From contig DBXX01000032.1 of NCBI GenBank assembly GCA_002309675.1, forward strand, positions 14,443 to 26,973: a stretch of 12,531 bases of DNA. The letters run 5' to 3'. Every line of letters begins with the position of its first letter. The first letter of the stretch is position 1. The DNA comes from Lachnospiraceae bacterium UBA1201. GTDB lineage: Bacteria > Bacillota > Clostridia > Lachnospirales > Lachnospiraceae. The position numbers and the translations under genes were made by a program. Positions 6,367 to 12,531 of the stretch are shown piece after piece. The notes beneath the pieces are model-generated. The model saw only the letters and a list, made by a program, of their open reading frames with translations. It made no database searches and was not told the DNA's origin.

Positions 6367-6735
6367 ATGGCTCGTATTTCAGGTGTAGATTTACCCAGAG
6401 AGAAGCGTGTAGAGATCGGTCTGACTTACATCTACGGTATCGGAAGAGTAAGCTCTAATCGTATCCTCGCGCAGGCGAATGTAAATCCTGATACCCGCGT
6501 GAAGGATCTGACGGACGACGAAGTTGCCCGCATCCGTGACGTCATCGATGCTACACAGGTTGTAGAAGGTGATCTCAGACGTGAGGTAGCACTGAACATC
6601 AAGAGATTGCAAGAGATCGGATGTTACAGAGGAATTCGCCATAGGAAGGGCTTGCCGGTTCGTGGTCAGAAGACAAAGACCAACGCGAGAACCAGAAAAG
6701 GTCCTAAGAAGACAGTGGCTAACAAGAAGAAATAA
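6367..6735 (+). CDS. rpsM: 30S ribosomal protein S13
   Basis: S13 sits in the head of the 30S subunit and contacts the P-site tRNA and the intersubunit bridge B1. The 122-residue product begins MARISGVDLPREKRVEIGL and has the YIYGIG helix-hairpin-helix-like segment near residue 22. It also has CYRGIRHRKGLPVRGQKTKT (around 84-103) and the basic C-terminal tail. The start at 6367 is supported by GGAGG at 6355-6359. The in-frame TTG at 6346 would add seven residues encoding the ribosome binding site itself and is rejected. It follows the structured spacer and precedes rpsK by 37 nt. Confidence 0.98.
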   Translation: MARISGVDLPREKRVEIGLTYIYGIGRVSSNRILAQANVNPDTRVKDLTDDEVARIRDVIDATQVVEGDLRREVALNIKRLQEIGCYRGIRHRKGLPVRGQKTKTNARTRKGPKKTVANKKK

Positions 6736-6772
6736 TTTAAGAAAGGACCCATAAGGGAGGTTAGTTTGTAAT

Positions 6773-7171
6773 ATGGCTAAGAATGTGTCAGCAAAAAAGG
6801 TGACAAAAAAGCGTGTTAAGAAAAACGTTGAACGAGGACAAGCGCACATCCAGGCATCTTTCAACAACACCATCGTAACGTTGACGGATACAATGGGCAA
6901 TGCCATTTCATGGGCGAGTGCCGGTGGGCTTGGCTTTAGAGGTTCAAGGAAATCTACTCCTTATGCAGCTCAGATGGCAGCTGAAACTGCTGCAAAAGCA
7001 GCAATTCCGCATGGATTAAAGTCGGTAGATGTTATGGTTAAAGGACCTGGCTCAGGTAGAGAGGCAGCGATCCGCGCGCTTGCAGCGTGTGGTATCGAAG
7101 TAACAAGCATTCGTGATGTGACTCCGGTTCCTCACAATGGTTGTCGTCCACCCAAACGTAGAAGAGTTTAA
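6773..7171 (+). CDS. rpsK: 30S ribosomal protein S11
   Basis: S11 forms part of the 30S platform near the E site and the Shine-Dalgarno duplex. The 132-residue product has a basic N-terminal tail, then AHIQASFNNTIVTLTD, a GLGFRGSRKSTPYAAQ segment, VKGPGSGREAAIRAL and the C-terminal PHNGCRPPKRRRV. The Asn-Gly in that last motif is the pair that becomes isoaspartate in E. coli S11. The best ribosome binding site, GGGAGG at 6755-6760, is twelve bases from the ATG, longer than its neighbours. No alternative start fits better. Confidence 0.98.
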   Translation: MAKNVSAKKVTKKRVKKNVERGQAHIQASFNNTIVTLTDTMGNAISWASAGGLGFRGSRKSTPYAAQMAAETAAKAAIPHGLKSVDVMVKGPGSGREAAIRALAACGIEVTSIRDVTPVPHNGCRPPKRRRV

Positions 7172-7186
7172 TTAGGAGGTGCTACA

Positions 7187-7780
7187 GTGGCAGTCGATAG
7201 AGTTCCCGTATTAAAGAGATGCAGATCGTTAGATCTTGACCCTGTTTTCCTGGGTATTGACAAGAAGTCAAAAAGAACCCTGAAGAGAGCCAACAGAAAG
7301 ATGAGCGAGTACGGCCAGCAGCTTCGTGAGAAGCAGAAGGCAAAGTTCATCTACGGTGTGTTGGAAAAACCTTTTAGAAATTACTATACAAAGGCCAGCA
7401 AGATGAGAGGTATGGTCGGTGAAAACCTGATGATCCTCCTTGAGCGTAGAATTGATAATGTCATTTTCAGAATGGGCCTTGCAAGAACCAGAATGGAAGC
7501 AAGACAGATCGTTGACCACAAGCATGTTGCGATCAACGGTAAGGTAGTTAACATTCCTTCTATTTTGGTAAATGCCGGCGATACGATCGAGATCGTAGAG
7601 AAGGCAAAGGATTCTCAGAGATATAAGAGCATCCTTGAGACTACCGGTTCCAGAATGGTTCCGGAGTGGCTTGAGGTAAATCAAGAGGCTTTGAGCGGCG
7701 TAGTTAAGTCATTACCGTCGAGAGAGATGATCGACGTTCCCGTCGATGAGATGCTTATAGTCGAGTTGTACTCCAAGTAA
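7187..7780 (+). CDS. rpsD: 30S ribosomal protein S4, zinc-less form
   Basis: S4 is a primary 16S rRNA-binding protein that nucleates 30S assembly. It also represses its own synthesis in E. coli (via the alpha operon leader) and in B. subtilis (via the rpsD leader). The 197-residue product starts at a GTG, after AGGAGGT at 7174-7180. The N-terminal region MAVDRVPVLKRCRSLDLDP keeps a single cysteine (Cys12) in place of the zinc-binding cysteine cluster of other S4 proteins, so this is the C-minus form. The S4 RNA-binding domain lies at about 88-147 (LERRIDNVIFRMGLARTRME, then VDHKHVAINGKVVNIPS). The C-terminus DVPVDEMLIVELYSK is typical of Clostridia. As a likely autoregulator, it could act on the leaders upstream of rpmJ or rpsM. 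Confidence 0.97.
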   Translation: MAVDRVPVLKRCRSLDLDPVFLGIDKKSKRTLKRANRKMSEYGQQLREKQKAKFIYGVLEKPFRNYYTKASKMRGMVGENLMILLERRIDNVIFRMGLARTRMEARQIVDHKHVAINGKVVNIPSILVNAGDTIEIVEKAKDSQRYKSILETTGSRMVPEWLEVNQEALSGVVKSLPSREMIDVPVDEMLIVELYSK

Positions 7781-7837
7781 TAATTTATTCGGAGCGACAT
7801 TCAGTATGGTATTCCCGCTAAAGGAGGGCTTAATCAT

Positions 7838-8794
7838 ATGTTAGATTTTCAAAAGCCAAAGATTGAAATCGTTGAGTTATCCGAAGATAAGAAATACGGC
7901 AAGTTTGTAGTTGAGCCTCTGGAGAGAGGTTACGGAACTACACTCGGCAATTCACTCAGAAGAATTATGCTGTCTTCCCTTCCGGGCGCTGCAGTAAGCT
8001 CCGTGAAGATCGACGGCGTAAAGCATGAATTCAGTTCCATCCCCGGCGTTAAAGAGGATGTGACCGAGATCATTTTGAACATCAAGAGTCTCGCTATTCG
8101 CGCAAACAGTGATTTCACGGATCCGATCGTCGGATACGTTGAGGCTGAGGGCGAGTGCGTTGTTACAGCGGCTGATATCCAGTTCGGTTCCGAGATCGAG
8201 ATCGTTAATAAGGATGCAGTCATCGCTCACCTGAGCGGCGGTAAGGATACACGTTTGTTCATGGAACTTACCGTAACGAAGGGCAGAGGCTATGTCAGCG
8301 CAGAGAAGAATAAGCAGAACTCCGGCATCGGTGTGATCGCCGTAGATTCCATCTACACCCCGATCGAGCGCGTGAACATGTCCGTTGAGGATACACGTGT
8401 AGGTCAGGTTACGGATTATGACAAGCTTACATTGGACGTTTATACCAACGGTACGCTTGCTCCCGAAGATGCGATCAGCCTTGCGGCAAAGGTGCTCAGC
8501 GAACATCTGAATTTGTTTATCGACCTCTCAGAGAACACCAAGTCCATGGATATCATGGTAGAGCCTGAGAGCAATGAAAAAGTTAAAGTTCTGGAAATGA
8601 ACATTGACGAGTTGGAGTTATCCGTTCGTGCTTACAACTGCTTGAAGAGAGCGGGCATCAACACGGTGGAAGAACTTACGAACCGCACACCCGAGGATAT
8701 GATGAAGGTCCGCAACCTGGGCCGCAAGTCTCTCGAGGAAGTTCTTGCAAAGTTGGAAGAACTCGGTTTGAAGCTCAATTCCGGTGAGGACTAA
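7838..8794 (+). CDS. rpoA: RNA polymerase alpha subunit
   Basis: The alpha dimer is the scaffold for RNA polymerase assembly, and its C-terminal domain contacts UP elements and activators. The 318-residue product has an N-terminal dimerisation and assembly domain at about 1-230 (ERGYGTTLGNSLRRIMLSSL at 29-48, then HEFSSIPGVKEDVTEI). A short linker follows, and then the C-terminal domain at about 250-312. LSVRAYNCLKRAGI at 261-274 includes Arg264, equivalent to the DNA-contacting Arg265 of E. coli, and NLGRKSLEEV follows at 293-302. AAGGAGG at 7821-7827 precedes the ATG by ten bases. It lies between rpsD and rplQ as in nearly all bacteria. Confidence 0.98.
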   Translation: MLDFQKPKIEIVELSEDKKYGKFVVEPLERGYGTTLGNSLRRIMLSSLPGAAVSSVKIDGVKHEFSSIPGVKEDVTEIILNIKSLAIRANSDFTDPIVGYVEAEGECVVTAADIQFGSEIEIVNKDAVIAHLSGGKDTRLFMELTVTKGRGYVSAEKNKQNSGIGVIAVDSIYTPIERVNMSVEDTRVGQVTDYDKLTLDVYTNGTLAPEDAISLAAKVLSEHLNLFIDLSENTKSMDIMVEPESNEKVKVLEMNIDELELSVRAYNCLKRAGINTVEELTNRTPEDMMKVRNLGRKSLEEVLAKLEELGLKLNSGED

Positions 8795-8810
8795 AGCACG
8801 TAAAGACATA

Positions 8811-8854
8811 CGCTTGTGTACAAAGTACATGTGCGATACGCGCTGTGACAGCGC
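8811..8854 (+). promoter_or_regulatory. Two tandem hairpins between rpoA and rplQ
   Basis: CGCTTGTGTAC (8811-8821) and GTACATGTGCG (8825-8835) pair around AAA with one mismatch and two wobbles. GCGCTG (8840-8845) and CAGCGC (8849-8854) pair perfectly around TGA, with ATA/TAT able to extend the stem past a C-A mismatch. The second stem ends nine bases before the rplQ ribosome binding site (8863-8868). There is no T-run. A role in rplQ translation or message processing is inferred. Confidence 0.5.
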
Positions 8855-8878
8855 ATATGACATGGAGGTAAAATTACA

Positions 8879-9415
8879 ATGGCAGGTTATAGAAAACTTA
8901 GCAGAACCAGCAGCCAGAGAAAGGCGCTGCTTAGAAATCAGGTAACCAACCTTTTGTATCGCGGTAAGATCGTGACCACCGAAGCTAAGGCTAAGGAAGT
9001 TCAGAAGATCGCTGAAGGAATTATTGCTCTGGCCGTAAAGGAAAGAGATAATTACGATACCGTGACCGTTACTACCAAAGTTCCGCGTAAGGATAAGGAC
9101 GGCAAGAACGTTAAAGAGGTAGTTGACGGCAAGAAGGTTACCGTATTCGACGACGTAACAAAAGAGATCAAAAAGGATAAGGCTTCCAGACTGCATGCCA
9201 GAAGACAGATGCTGAAGGTATTTACCAAGGTTACATCTACTCCGGCAGAAGCTGCAGGTAAGAAGAAGGGCACGAAGGTTATCGATATGCCCGCGAAGAT
9301 GTTCGACGACATCGCTCCTAAGTACGCAAACCGCAACGGCGGTTACACCCGTATCGTAAAGATCGGTCAGCGTAAGGGTGATGCTGCGATGGAAGTTCTT
9401 CTTGAGCTCGTTTAA
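8879..9415 (+). CDS. rplQ: 50S ribosomal protein L17, enlarged form
   Basis: L17 lies near the exit of the peptide tunnel on the large subunit. The product is 178 residues, well above the usual 113-127. The conserved core is intact: MAGYRKLSRTSSQRKALLRN at the start, TTEAKAKEVQ at 33-42, LHARRQ at 105-110, and FDDIAPKYANRNGGYTRIVK near 142-161, ending DAAMEVLLELV. The extra length is a lysine- and acid-rich insertion at about 56-103 (including KVPRKDKDGK and KKVTVFDDV) plus a shorter one at about 118-137. I recall similar insertions in L17 of Lachnospiraceae, which supports that placement. TGGAGG at 8863-8868 supports the start. It is the last gene before the terminators. Confidence 0.96.
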   Translation: MAGYRKLSRTSSQRKALLRNQVTNLLYRGKIVTTEAKAKEVQKIAEGIIALAVKERDNYDTVTVTTKVPRKDKDGKNVKEVVDGKKVTVFDDVTKEIKKDKASRLHARRQMLKVFTKVTSTPAEAAGKKKGTKVIDMPAKMFDDIAPKYANRNGGYTRIVKIGQRKGDAAMEVLLELV

Positions 9416-9430
9416 TTACTGATCTGACGG

Positions 9431-9450
9431 ACCCGCAAGCGGGTTTTCTC
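9431..9450 (+). terminator. First terminator-like hairpin after rplQ
   Basis: ACCCG (9431-9435) pairs with CGGGT (9440-9444) around CAAG, followed by TTTCTC. It is a short GC-rich stem with a broken T-run, 15 bases after the rplQ stop. It is probably the first of two tandem intrinsic terminators. Confidence 0.6.
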
Positions 9451-9461
9451 AGCAGAAAGCT

Positions 9462-9513
9462 CCGCCTGTTGTTGTGTGAACAGCACAATGACGGGCGGTT
9501 TGCATTTTAATAT
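9462..9513 (+). terminator. Main rho-independent terminator of the alpha operon
   Basis: A 15-bp stem: CCGCCTGTTGTTGTG (9462-9476) pairs along its whole length, with three G-U wobbles, to CACAATGACGGGCGG (9484-9498) around a seven-base loop TGAACAG. The T-rich stretch TTTGCATTTTAATA follows. Together with the preceding hairpin it separates the alpha operon from the rpoB transcription unit. Confidence 0.8.
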
Positions 9514-9541
9514 TTTTGATATCGAACTTTGCAAAATGTTG

Positions 9542-9570
9542 TTGACATCTTGACAAATATATGATATGAT
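9542..9570 (+). promoter_or_regulatory. Sigma-A-type promoter for rpoB
   Basis: TTGACA (9542-9547) and TATGAT (9565-9570) are separated by 17 bases, with TG at 9562-9563 giving an extended -10. The A/T-rich stretch at about 9502-9520 upstream may act as an UP element. A second TTGACA at 9550-9555 is only nine bases from the -10 box and is not usable with it. Predicted transcription starts near 9575-9578. This promoter gives rpoB expression independent of the alpha operon. Confidence 0.87.
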
Positions 9571-9574
9571 GGTC

Positions 9575-9663
9575 GGTGCATTATCATGGATGCATAGGCA
9601 CTATTATGCGCTTTTTTAGGAAAAACGCGTGCCTTACATCCCGAAATGCACCTATTTTTATTG
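9575..9663 (+). promoter_or_regulatory. Structured leader of rpoB with competing helices
   Basis: The first bases of the predicted transcript, GGTGCATT (9575-9582), are perfectly complementary to AATGCACC (9645-9652). The latter is followed at once by TATTTTTATTG. The enclosed region holds an extended hairpin: AGGCAC (9596-9601) with GTGCCT (9629-9634), then GCG (9608-9610) with CGC (9626-9628), then TTTTT with AAAAA (9612-9616 with 9621-9625) around TAGG. TGCAT (9577-9581) could instead pair with ATGCA (9590-9594), excluding the long closing helix. A closing helix followed by a U-rich tract suggests attenuation-type control of rpoB. The structure is read by eye; the regulatory role is inferred. 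Confidence 0.5.
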
Positions 9664-9685
9664 AAAAGCAGGGGTAAAGACGTCC

Positions 9686-12531
9686 ATGGAGAAAAACAGA
9701 TTTCGACCCATACAGTCGGGTAAGAACGTAAGAATGAGTTACTCGAGACAGAAGGATGTTCTTGATATGCCGAACTTCATAGAGATCCAGAAGGATTCCT
9801 ATAACTGGTTTATCAAGGAAGGCCTGGCAGAAGTATTCCGTGACATTTCGCCGATCGAGGATCATGGCGGAAAGTTAAAGCTGATCTTCGGTGATTTTCG
9901 GCTTTGCTATGAGGATATAAAGTATACCATCGACGAGTGTAAAGAGCGCGATGCTACTTATTCCGTTCCGCTGCGTGTTGATGTAAGCCTTGAGCATATC
10001 GACGAAGACGGAAACAAGCCTCTCGTAACGGTTAACTCCGTATACATGGGAGATCTCCCTTTGATGAACGATACCGGTTCTTTCGTGATCAACGGTGCTG
10101 AGCGTGTTATCGTAAGCCAGTTGGTTCGTTCCCCGGGTATCTACTACGATATAACAAAAGATAAGGCAGGAAAGCCGTTATTCACATCCCAGGTCATCCC
10201 GAACCGTGGTGCATGGCTGGAGTATGAGACGGATTCCAACGACGTATTCTATGTACGTGTAGACCGTACCCGTAAGGTTCCCGTTACGGTATTTTTGCGT
10301 GCGCTCGGCGTAGGCACGAACGAGGAGATCCTCGAGATGTTCGGACCGGAGCCGAAGCTCCTCGCTACCTTCGAGAAGGACCCGTCCGATTCCCGTGAGC
10401 GTGGTCTTCTGGAACTGTATAAGAAGATCCGTCCGGGTGAGCCGCTCAGCGTCGACAGTGCAGATTCACTGCTTCGCGGCATGCTCTTCGATGTACGTCG
10501 TTACGATCTCGCTAAGGTCGGCCGTTATAAGTTCAATAAGAAGCTGAATTTCCGCTTCCGTTTGGCAGAGCAGGTTCTGGCTGAAGATGTCATTGACCAG
10601 ACCACAGGTGAAGTTCTGGCAGAGGCAGGCACTGTCCTGACCCGTAACAGCGCAGAAGCTCTGCAGGATGCCGGTGTTCCTTATGTATATGTAAAGACCG
10701 ACGAGCACGGTGAGGAGAAGAAGGTTAAGATCCTCTCCAACATGATGGTAGATCCGAATAAGCATCTGCCGTTCGATGCTGCTGAGGTTGGCATCACCGA
10801 GAAGGTATACTACCCGGTACTTCAGGAGATCCTGGCTATGGGTCTCGAGGGCGATGAGCTCAAAGAAGCCGTTAAGCAGAACCTGTCCCGTCTGGTTCCG
10901 AAGCATGTAACACCGGAAGATATCTTTGCTTCCATCAACTACTGCATGCATCTGGAGTACGGCATCGGTAAGAAGGACGATATCGACCATTTGGGTAATC
11001 GTCGTATCCGTGCTGTCGGCGAGCTGCTGCAGAACCAGTACCGCATCGGTTTCTCCCGTATGGAGCGTGTCGTACGTGAGCGTATGGCTACCCAGTCCAA
11101 CGACGAGCTGACCGCGCAGTCCTTGATCAACATCAAGCCCGTGACCGCGGCAGTGAAGGAATTCTTCGGAAGTTCCCAGCTGTCCCAGTTCATGGATCAG
11201 AATAACCCTCTGGCAGAGCTTACGCATAAGCGTCGTCTGTCAGCCCTCGGTCCCGGCGGTCTGTCCCGTGACCGTGCAGGTTTCGAGGTCCGCGACGTAC
11301 ACTACACACACTACGGTCGTATGTGCCCCATTGAGACCCCTGAAGGCCCGAACATCGGTCTGATCAACTCTCTGGCATCATACGCACGTATCAATGAGTA
11401 CGGCTTCGTAGAGGCTCCGTACCGTATCGTAGATAAGTCCGATCCGGAGAACCCTGTCGTAACCGATCAGATCGAGTATCTGACCGCGGACGAAGAGGAC
11501 GATTACTTCGTAGCACAGGCGAATGAGCCCCTCGATGAGGAAGGCCACTTCATCAATAAAAACGTATCCGGCCGTTGGCGTGAGGATACCATTCAGATCA
11601 GCCGTAAGAACGTAGACCGTATGGACGTTTCCCCGAAGATGCTTTTCTCCGTTGCAACATCCATGATCCCGTTCCTGCAGAACGACGATGCGAACCGTGC
11701 CCTCATGGGTTCGAACATGCAGCGTCAGGCCGTACCGCTTATGGTGACCGAATCTCCGGCCATCGGTACAGGTATGGAGCATAAGGCAGCCGTTGACTCC
11801 GGTGTTTGCGTAGTTTCTAAGAGCGCCGGCGTGATCGAGCGTTCCTCTTCCGAGATGATCACTCTCCGCAGAGATTCGGACGGTGAGATCGAGAAGTACA
11901 TGCTTCAGAAGTTTAAGAGAAGCAACCAGAGCAACTGCTACAACCAGCGCCCCATCGTATTTGCAGGCGACCATGTTGAGGCCGGCGACGTTCTCGCTGA
12001 CGGTCCTTCTACCTGCAACGGTGAGATCGCCCTCGGTAAGAACCCTCTCATCGGTTTCATGACCTGGGAAGGTTACAACTACGAGGATGCCGTTCTGCTT
12101 AGTGAGAAGCTGGTTCAGGATGATGTTTACACATCCATTCATATTGAGGAATACGAGACCGAAGCACGTGAGACGAAGCTCGGTAGCGAAGAGATCACCC
12201 GCGACGTTCCCGGTGTCGGCGATGAAGCCCTGAAAGACCTGGACGACAACGGTATCATCCGCATCGGTGCAGAGGTACGTGCCGGAGACATCCTGGTAGG
12301 TAAGGTTACCCCTAAGGGTGAGACCGAGCTTACCGCAGAGGAAAGACTCCTTCGCGCCATCTTCGGTGAGAAGGCGCGTGAGGTTCGTGATACCTCCCTT
12401 AAGGTTCCGCACGGAGCATATGGTACCGTCGTTGACGCGAAGGTATTCACCCGTGAGAACTGCGACGACCTGTCACCGGGCGTAACGAAGACGGTCCGCA
12501 TCTACATTGCCCAGAAGAGAAAGATCTCCGT
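9686..12531 (+). CDS. rpoB: RNA polymerase beta subunit, 3'-truncated by the window edge
   Basis: RpoB forms, with RpoC, the catalytic core of RNA polymerase. The frame is open from the ATG at 9686 to the window end, giving 948 complete codons. It begins MEKNRFRPIQSGKNVRMSYS and ends at AQKRKISV, just before the expected KMAGRHGNKG catalytic region; roughly the last quarter of the protein is missing. The rifampicin-binding region is visible at 493-520 (FFGSSQLSQFMDQNNPLAEL, then THKRRLSA). Gln501, Asp504, His514 and Ser519 match the E. coli residues 513, 516, 526 and 531, so these positions give no sign of resistance. GPNIGLINSL and NRALMGSNMQRQAVPL follow. The ribosome binding site AGGGG (9670-9674) is eleven bases from the ATG, weaker than in the ribosomal genes. 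Confidence 0.98.
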   Translation, partial: MEKNRFRPIQSGKNVRMSYSRQKDVLDMPNFIEIQKDSYNWFIKEGLAEVFRDISPIEDHGGKLKLIFGDFRLCYEDIKYTIDECKERDATYSVPLRVDVSLEHIDEDGNKPLVTVNSVYMGDLPLMNDTGSFVINGAERVIVSQLVRSPGIYYDITKDKAGKPLFTSQVIPNRGAWLEYETDSNDVFYVRVDRTRKVPVTVFLRALGVGTNEEILEMFGPEPKLLATFEKDPSDSRERGLLELYKKIRPGEPLSVDSADSLLRGMLFDVRRYDLAKVGRYKFNKKLNFRFRLAEQVLAEDVIDQTTGEVLAEAGTVLTRNSAEALQDAGVPYVYVKTDEHGEEKKVKILSNMMVDPNKHLPFDAAEVGITEKVYYPVLQEILAMGLEGDELKEAVKQNLSRLVPKHVTPEDIFASINYCMHLEYGIGKKDDIDHLGNRRIRAVGELLQNQYRIGFSRMERVVRERMATQSNDELTAQSLINIKPVTAAVKEFFGSSQLSQFMDQNNPLAELTHKRRLSALGPGGLSRDRAGFEVRDVHYTHYGRMCPIETPEGPNIGLINSLASYARINEYGFVEAPYRIVDKSDPENPVVTDQIEYLTADEEDDYFVAQANEPLDEEGHFINKNVSGRWREDTIQISRKNVDRMDVSPKMLFSVATSMIPFLQNDDANRALMGSNMQRQAVPLMVTESPAIGTGMEHKAAVDSGVCVVSKSAGVIERSSSEMITLRRDSDGEIEKYMLQKFKRSNQSNCYNQRPIVFAGDHVEAGDVLADGPSTCNGEIALGKNPLIGFMTWEGYNYEDAVLLSEKLVQDDVYTSIHIEEYETEARETKLGSEEITRDVPGVGDEALKDLDDNGIIRIGAEVRAGDILVGKVTPKGETELTAEERLLRAIFGEKAREVRDTSLKVPHGAYGTVVDAKVFTRENCDDLSPGVTKTVRIYIAQKRKIS

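Noticed and set aside
9550..9555. Second TTGACA in the rpoB promoter region as an alternative -35 box
   Set aside because: It is only nine bases from TATGAT, far too close, and no other good -10 box lies about 17 bases downstream of it.
9586..9597. Tiny leader reading frame (ATG GAT GCA TAG) in the rpoB leader
   Set aside because: It is three codons long with no ribosome binding site, so it is not a credible leader peptide. The bases are better explained by RNA pairing.
10466..11227. A 253-codon open frame on the minus strand opposite rpoB
   Set aside because: Same reasoning: it is antisense to conserved RpoB sequence and its translation resembles no family I know.
11155..11250. Possible rifampicin-resistance signature in RpoB (Ala at the position of E. 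coli Ser522)
   Set aside because: Alanine there is normal in Gram-positive RpoB such as that of B. subtilis. The main resistance positions carry the sensitive-type residues.
11378..12412. A 344-codon open frame on the minus strand opposite rpoB
   Set aside because: It lies wholly within rpoB, whose frame is certain from continuous RpoB motifs. The minus-strand product shows no recognisable domain and no evident ribosome binding site or promoter. Long antisense frames are common opposite genes with biased codon use.
1..12531. Mobile elements, CRISPR arrays, defence genes, tRNA or rRNA
   Set aside because: All coding space is taken by housekeeping genes on one strand. I saw no direct repeats with spacers, no transposase motifs and no tRNA-like cloverleaf in the spacers.

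Overview
This window is a stretch of the conserved ribosomal protein supercluster of a low-to-mid GC Gram-positive bacterium: the spc operon from the 3' part of rpsH onward, the alpha operon, and then most of rpoB. The order rpsH-rplF-rplR-rpsE-rpmD-rplO-secY-adk-map-(KOW gene)-infA-rpmJ-rpsM-rpsK-rpsD-rpoA-rplQ is the Firmicutes order. A KOW-domain gene between map and infA, a zinc-less S4 and an enlarged L17 (178 residues) point to Clostridia, most likely the Lachnospiraceae or a close relative. This placement comes from remembered family features, not a search. All genes lie on the + strand.

Region 1 (1-5860) is a tightly packed cotranscribed run. It encodes ribosomal proteins S8, L6, L18, S5, L30 and L15, the SecY translocon channel, adenylate kinase, methionine aminopeptidase, a small KOW RNA-binding protein and IF-1. 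Most genes have strong AGGAGG-type ribosome binding sites. rplO/secY and KOW/infA overlap. A 10-bp hairpin separates secY from adk.

Region 2 (5861-9500) begins with a strong sigma-A-type promoter (TTGACA, 18 nt, extended TATGAT) and a structured leader of about 160 nt before rpmJ. A second structured spacer of about 170 nt precedes rpsM. rpsM, rpsK, rpsD, rpoA and rplQ follow, with two hairpins just before rplQ. Two inverted repeats with T-runs after rplQ look like tandem intrinsic terminators.

Region 3 (9501-12531) holds another strong promoter (TTGACA, 17 nt, extended TATGAT), a leader of about 110 nt with competing helices, and rpoB, which runs off the window just before its conserved KMAGRHGNKG region. 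rpoB directly after rplQ is not the usual Firmicutes arrangement, where rpoBC follows rplJL upstream of the ribosomal supercluster.

The genes form one functional theme: ribosome assembly, nascent-chain processing and export, translation initiation and RNA polymerase. I see no mobile element, CRISPR array, tRNA or rRNA, and no new multi-gene system. What deserves a second look is in the RNA: three structured leaders or spacers, at rpmJ, rpsM and rpoB, which the coding annotation does not explain.
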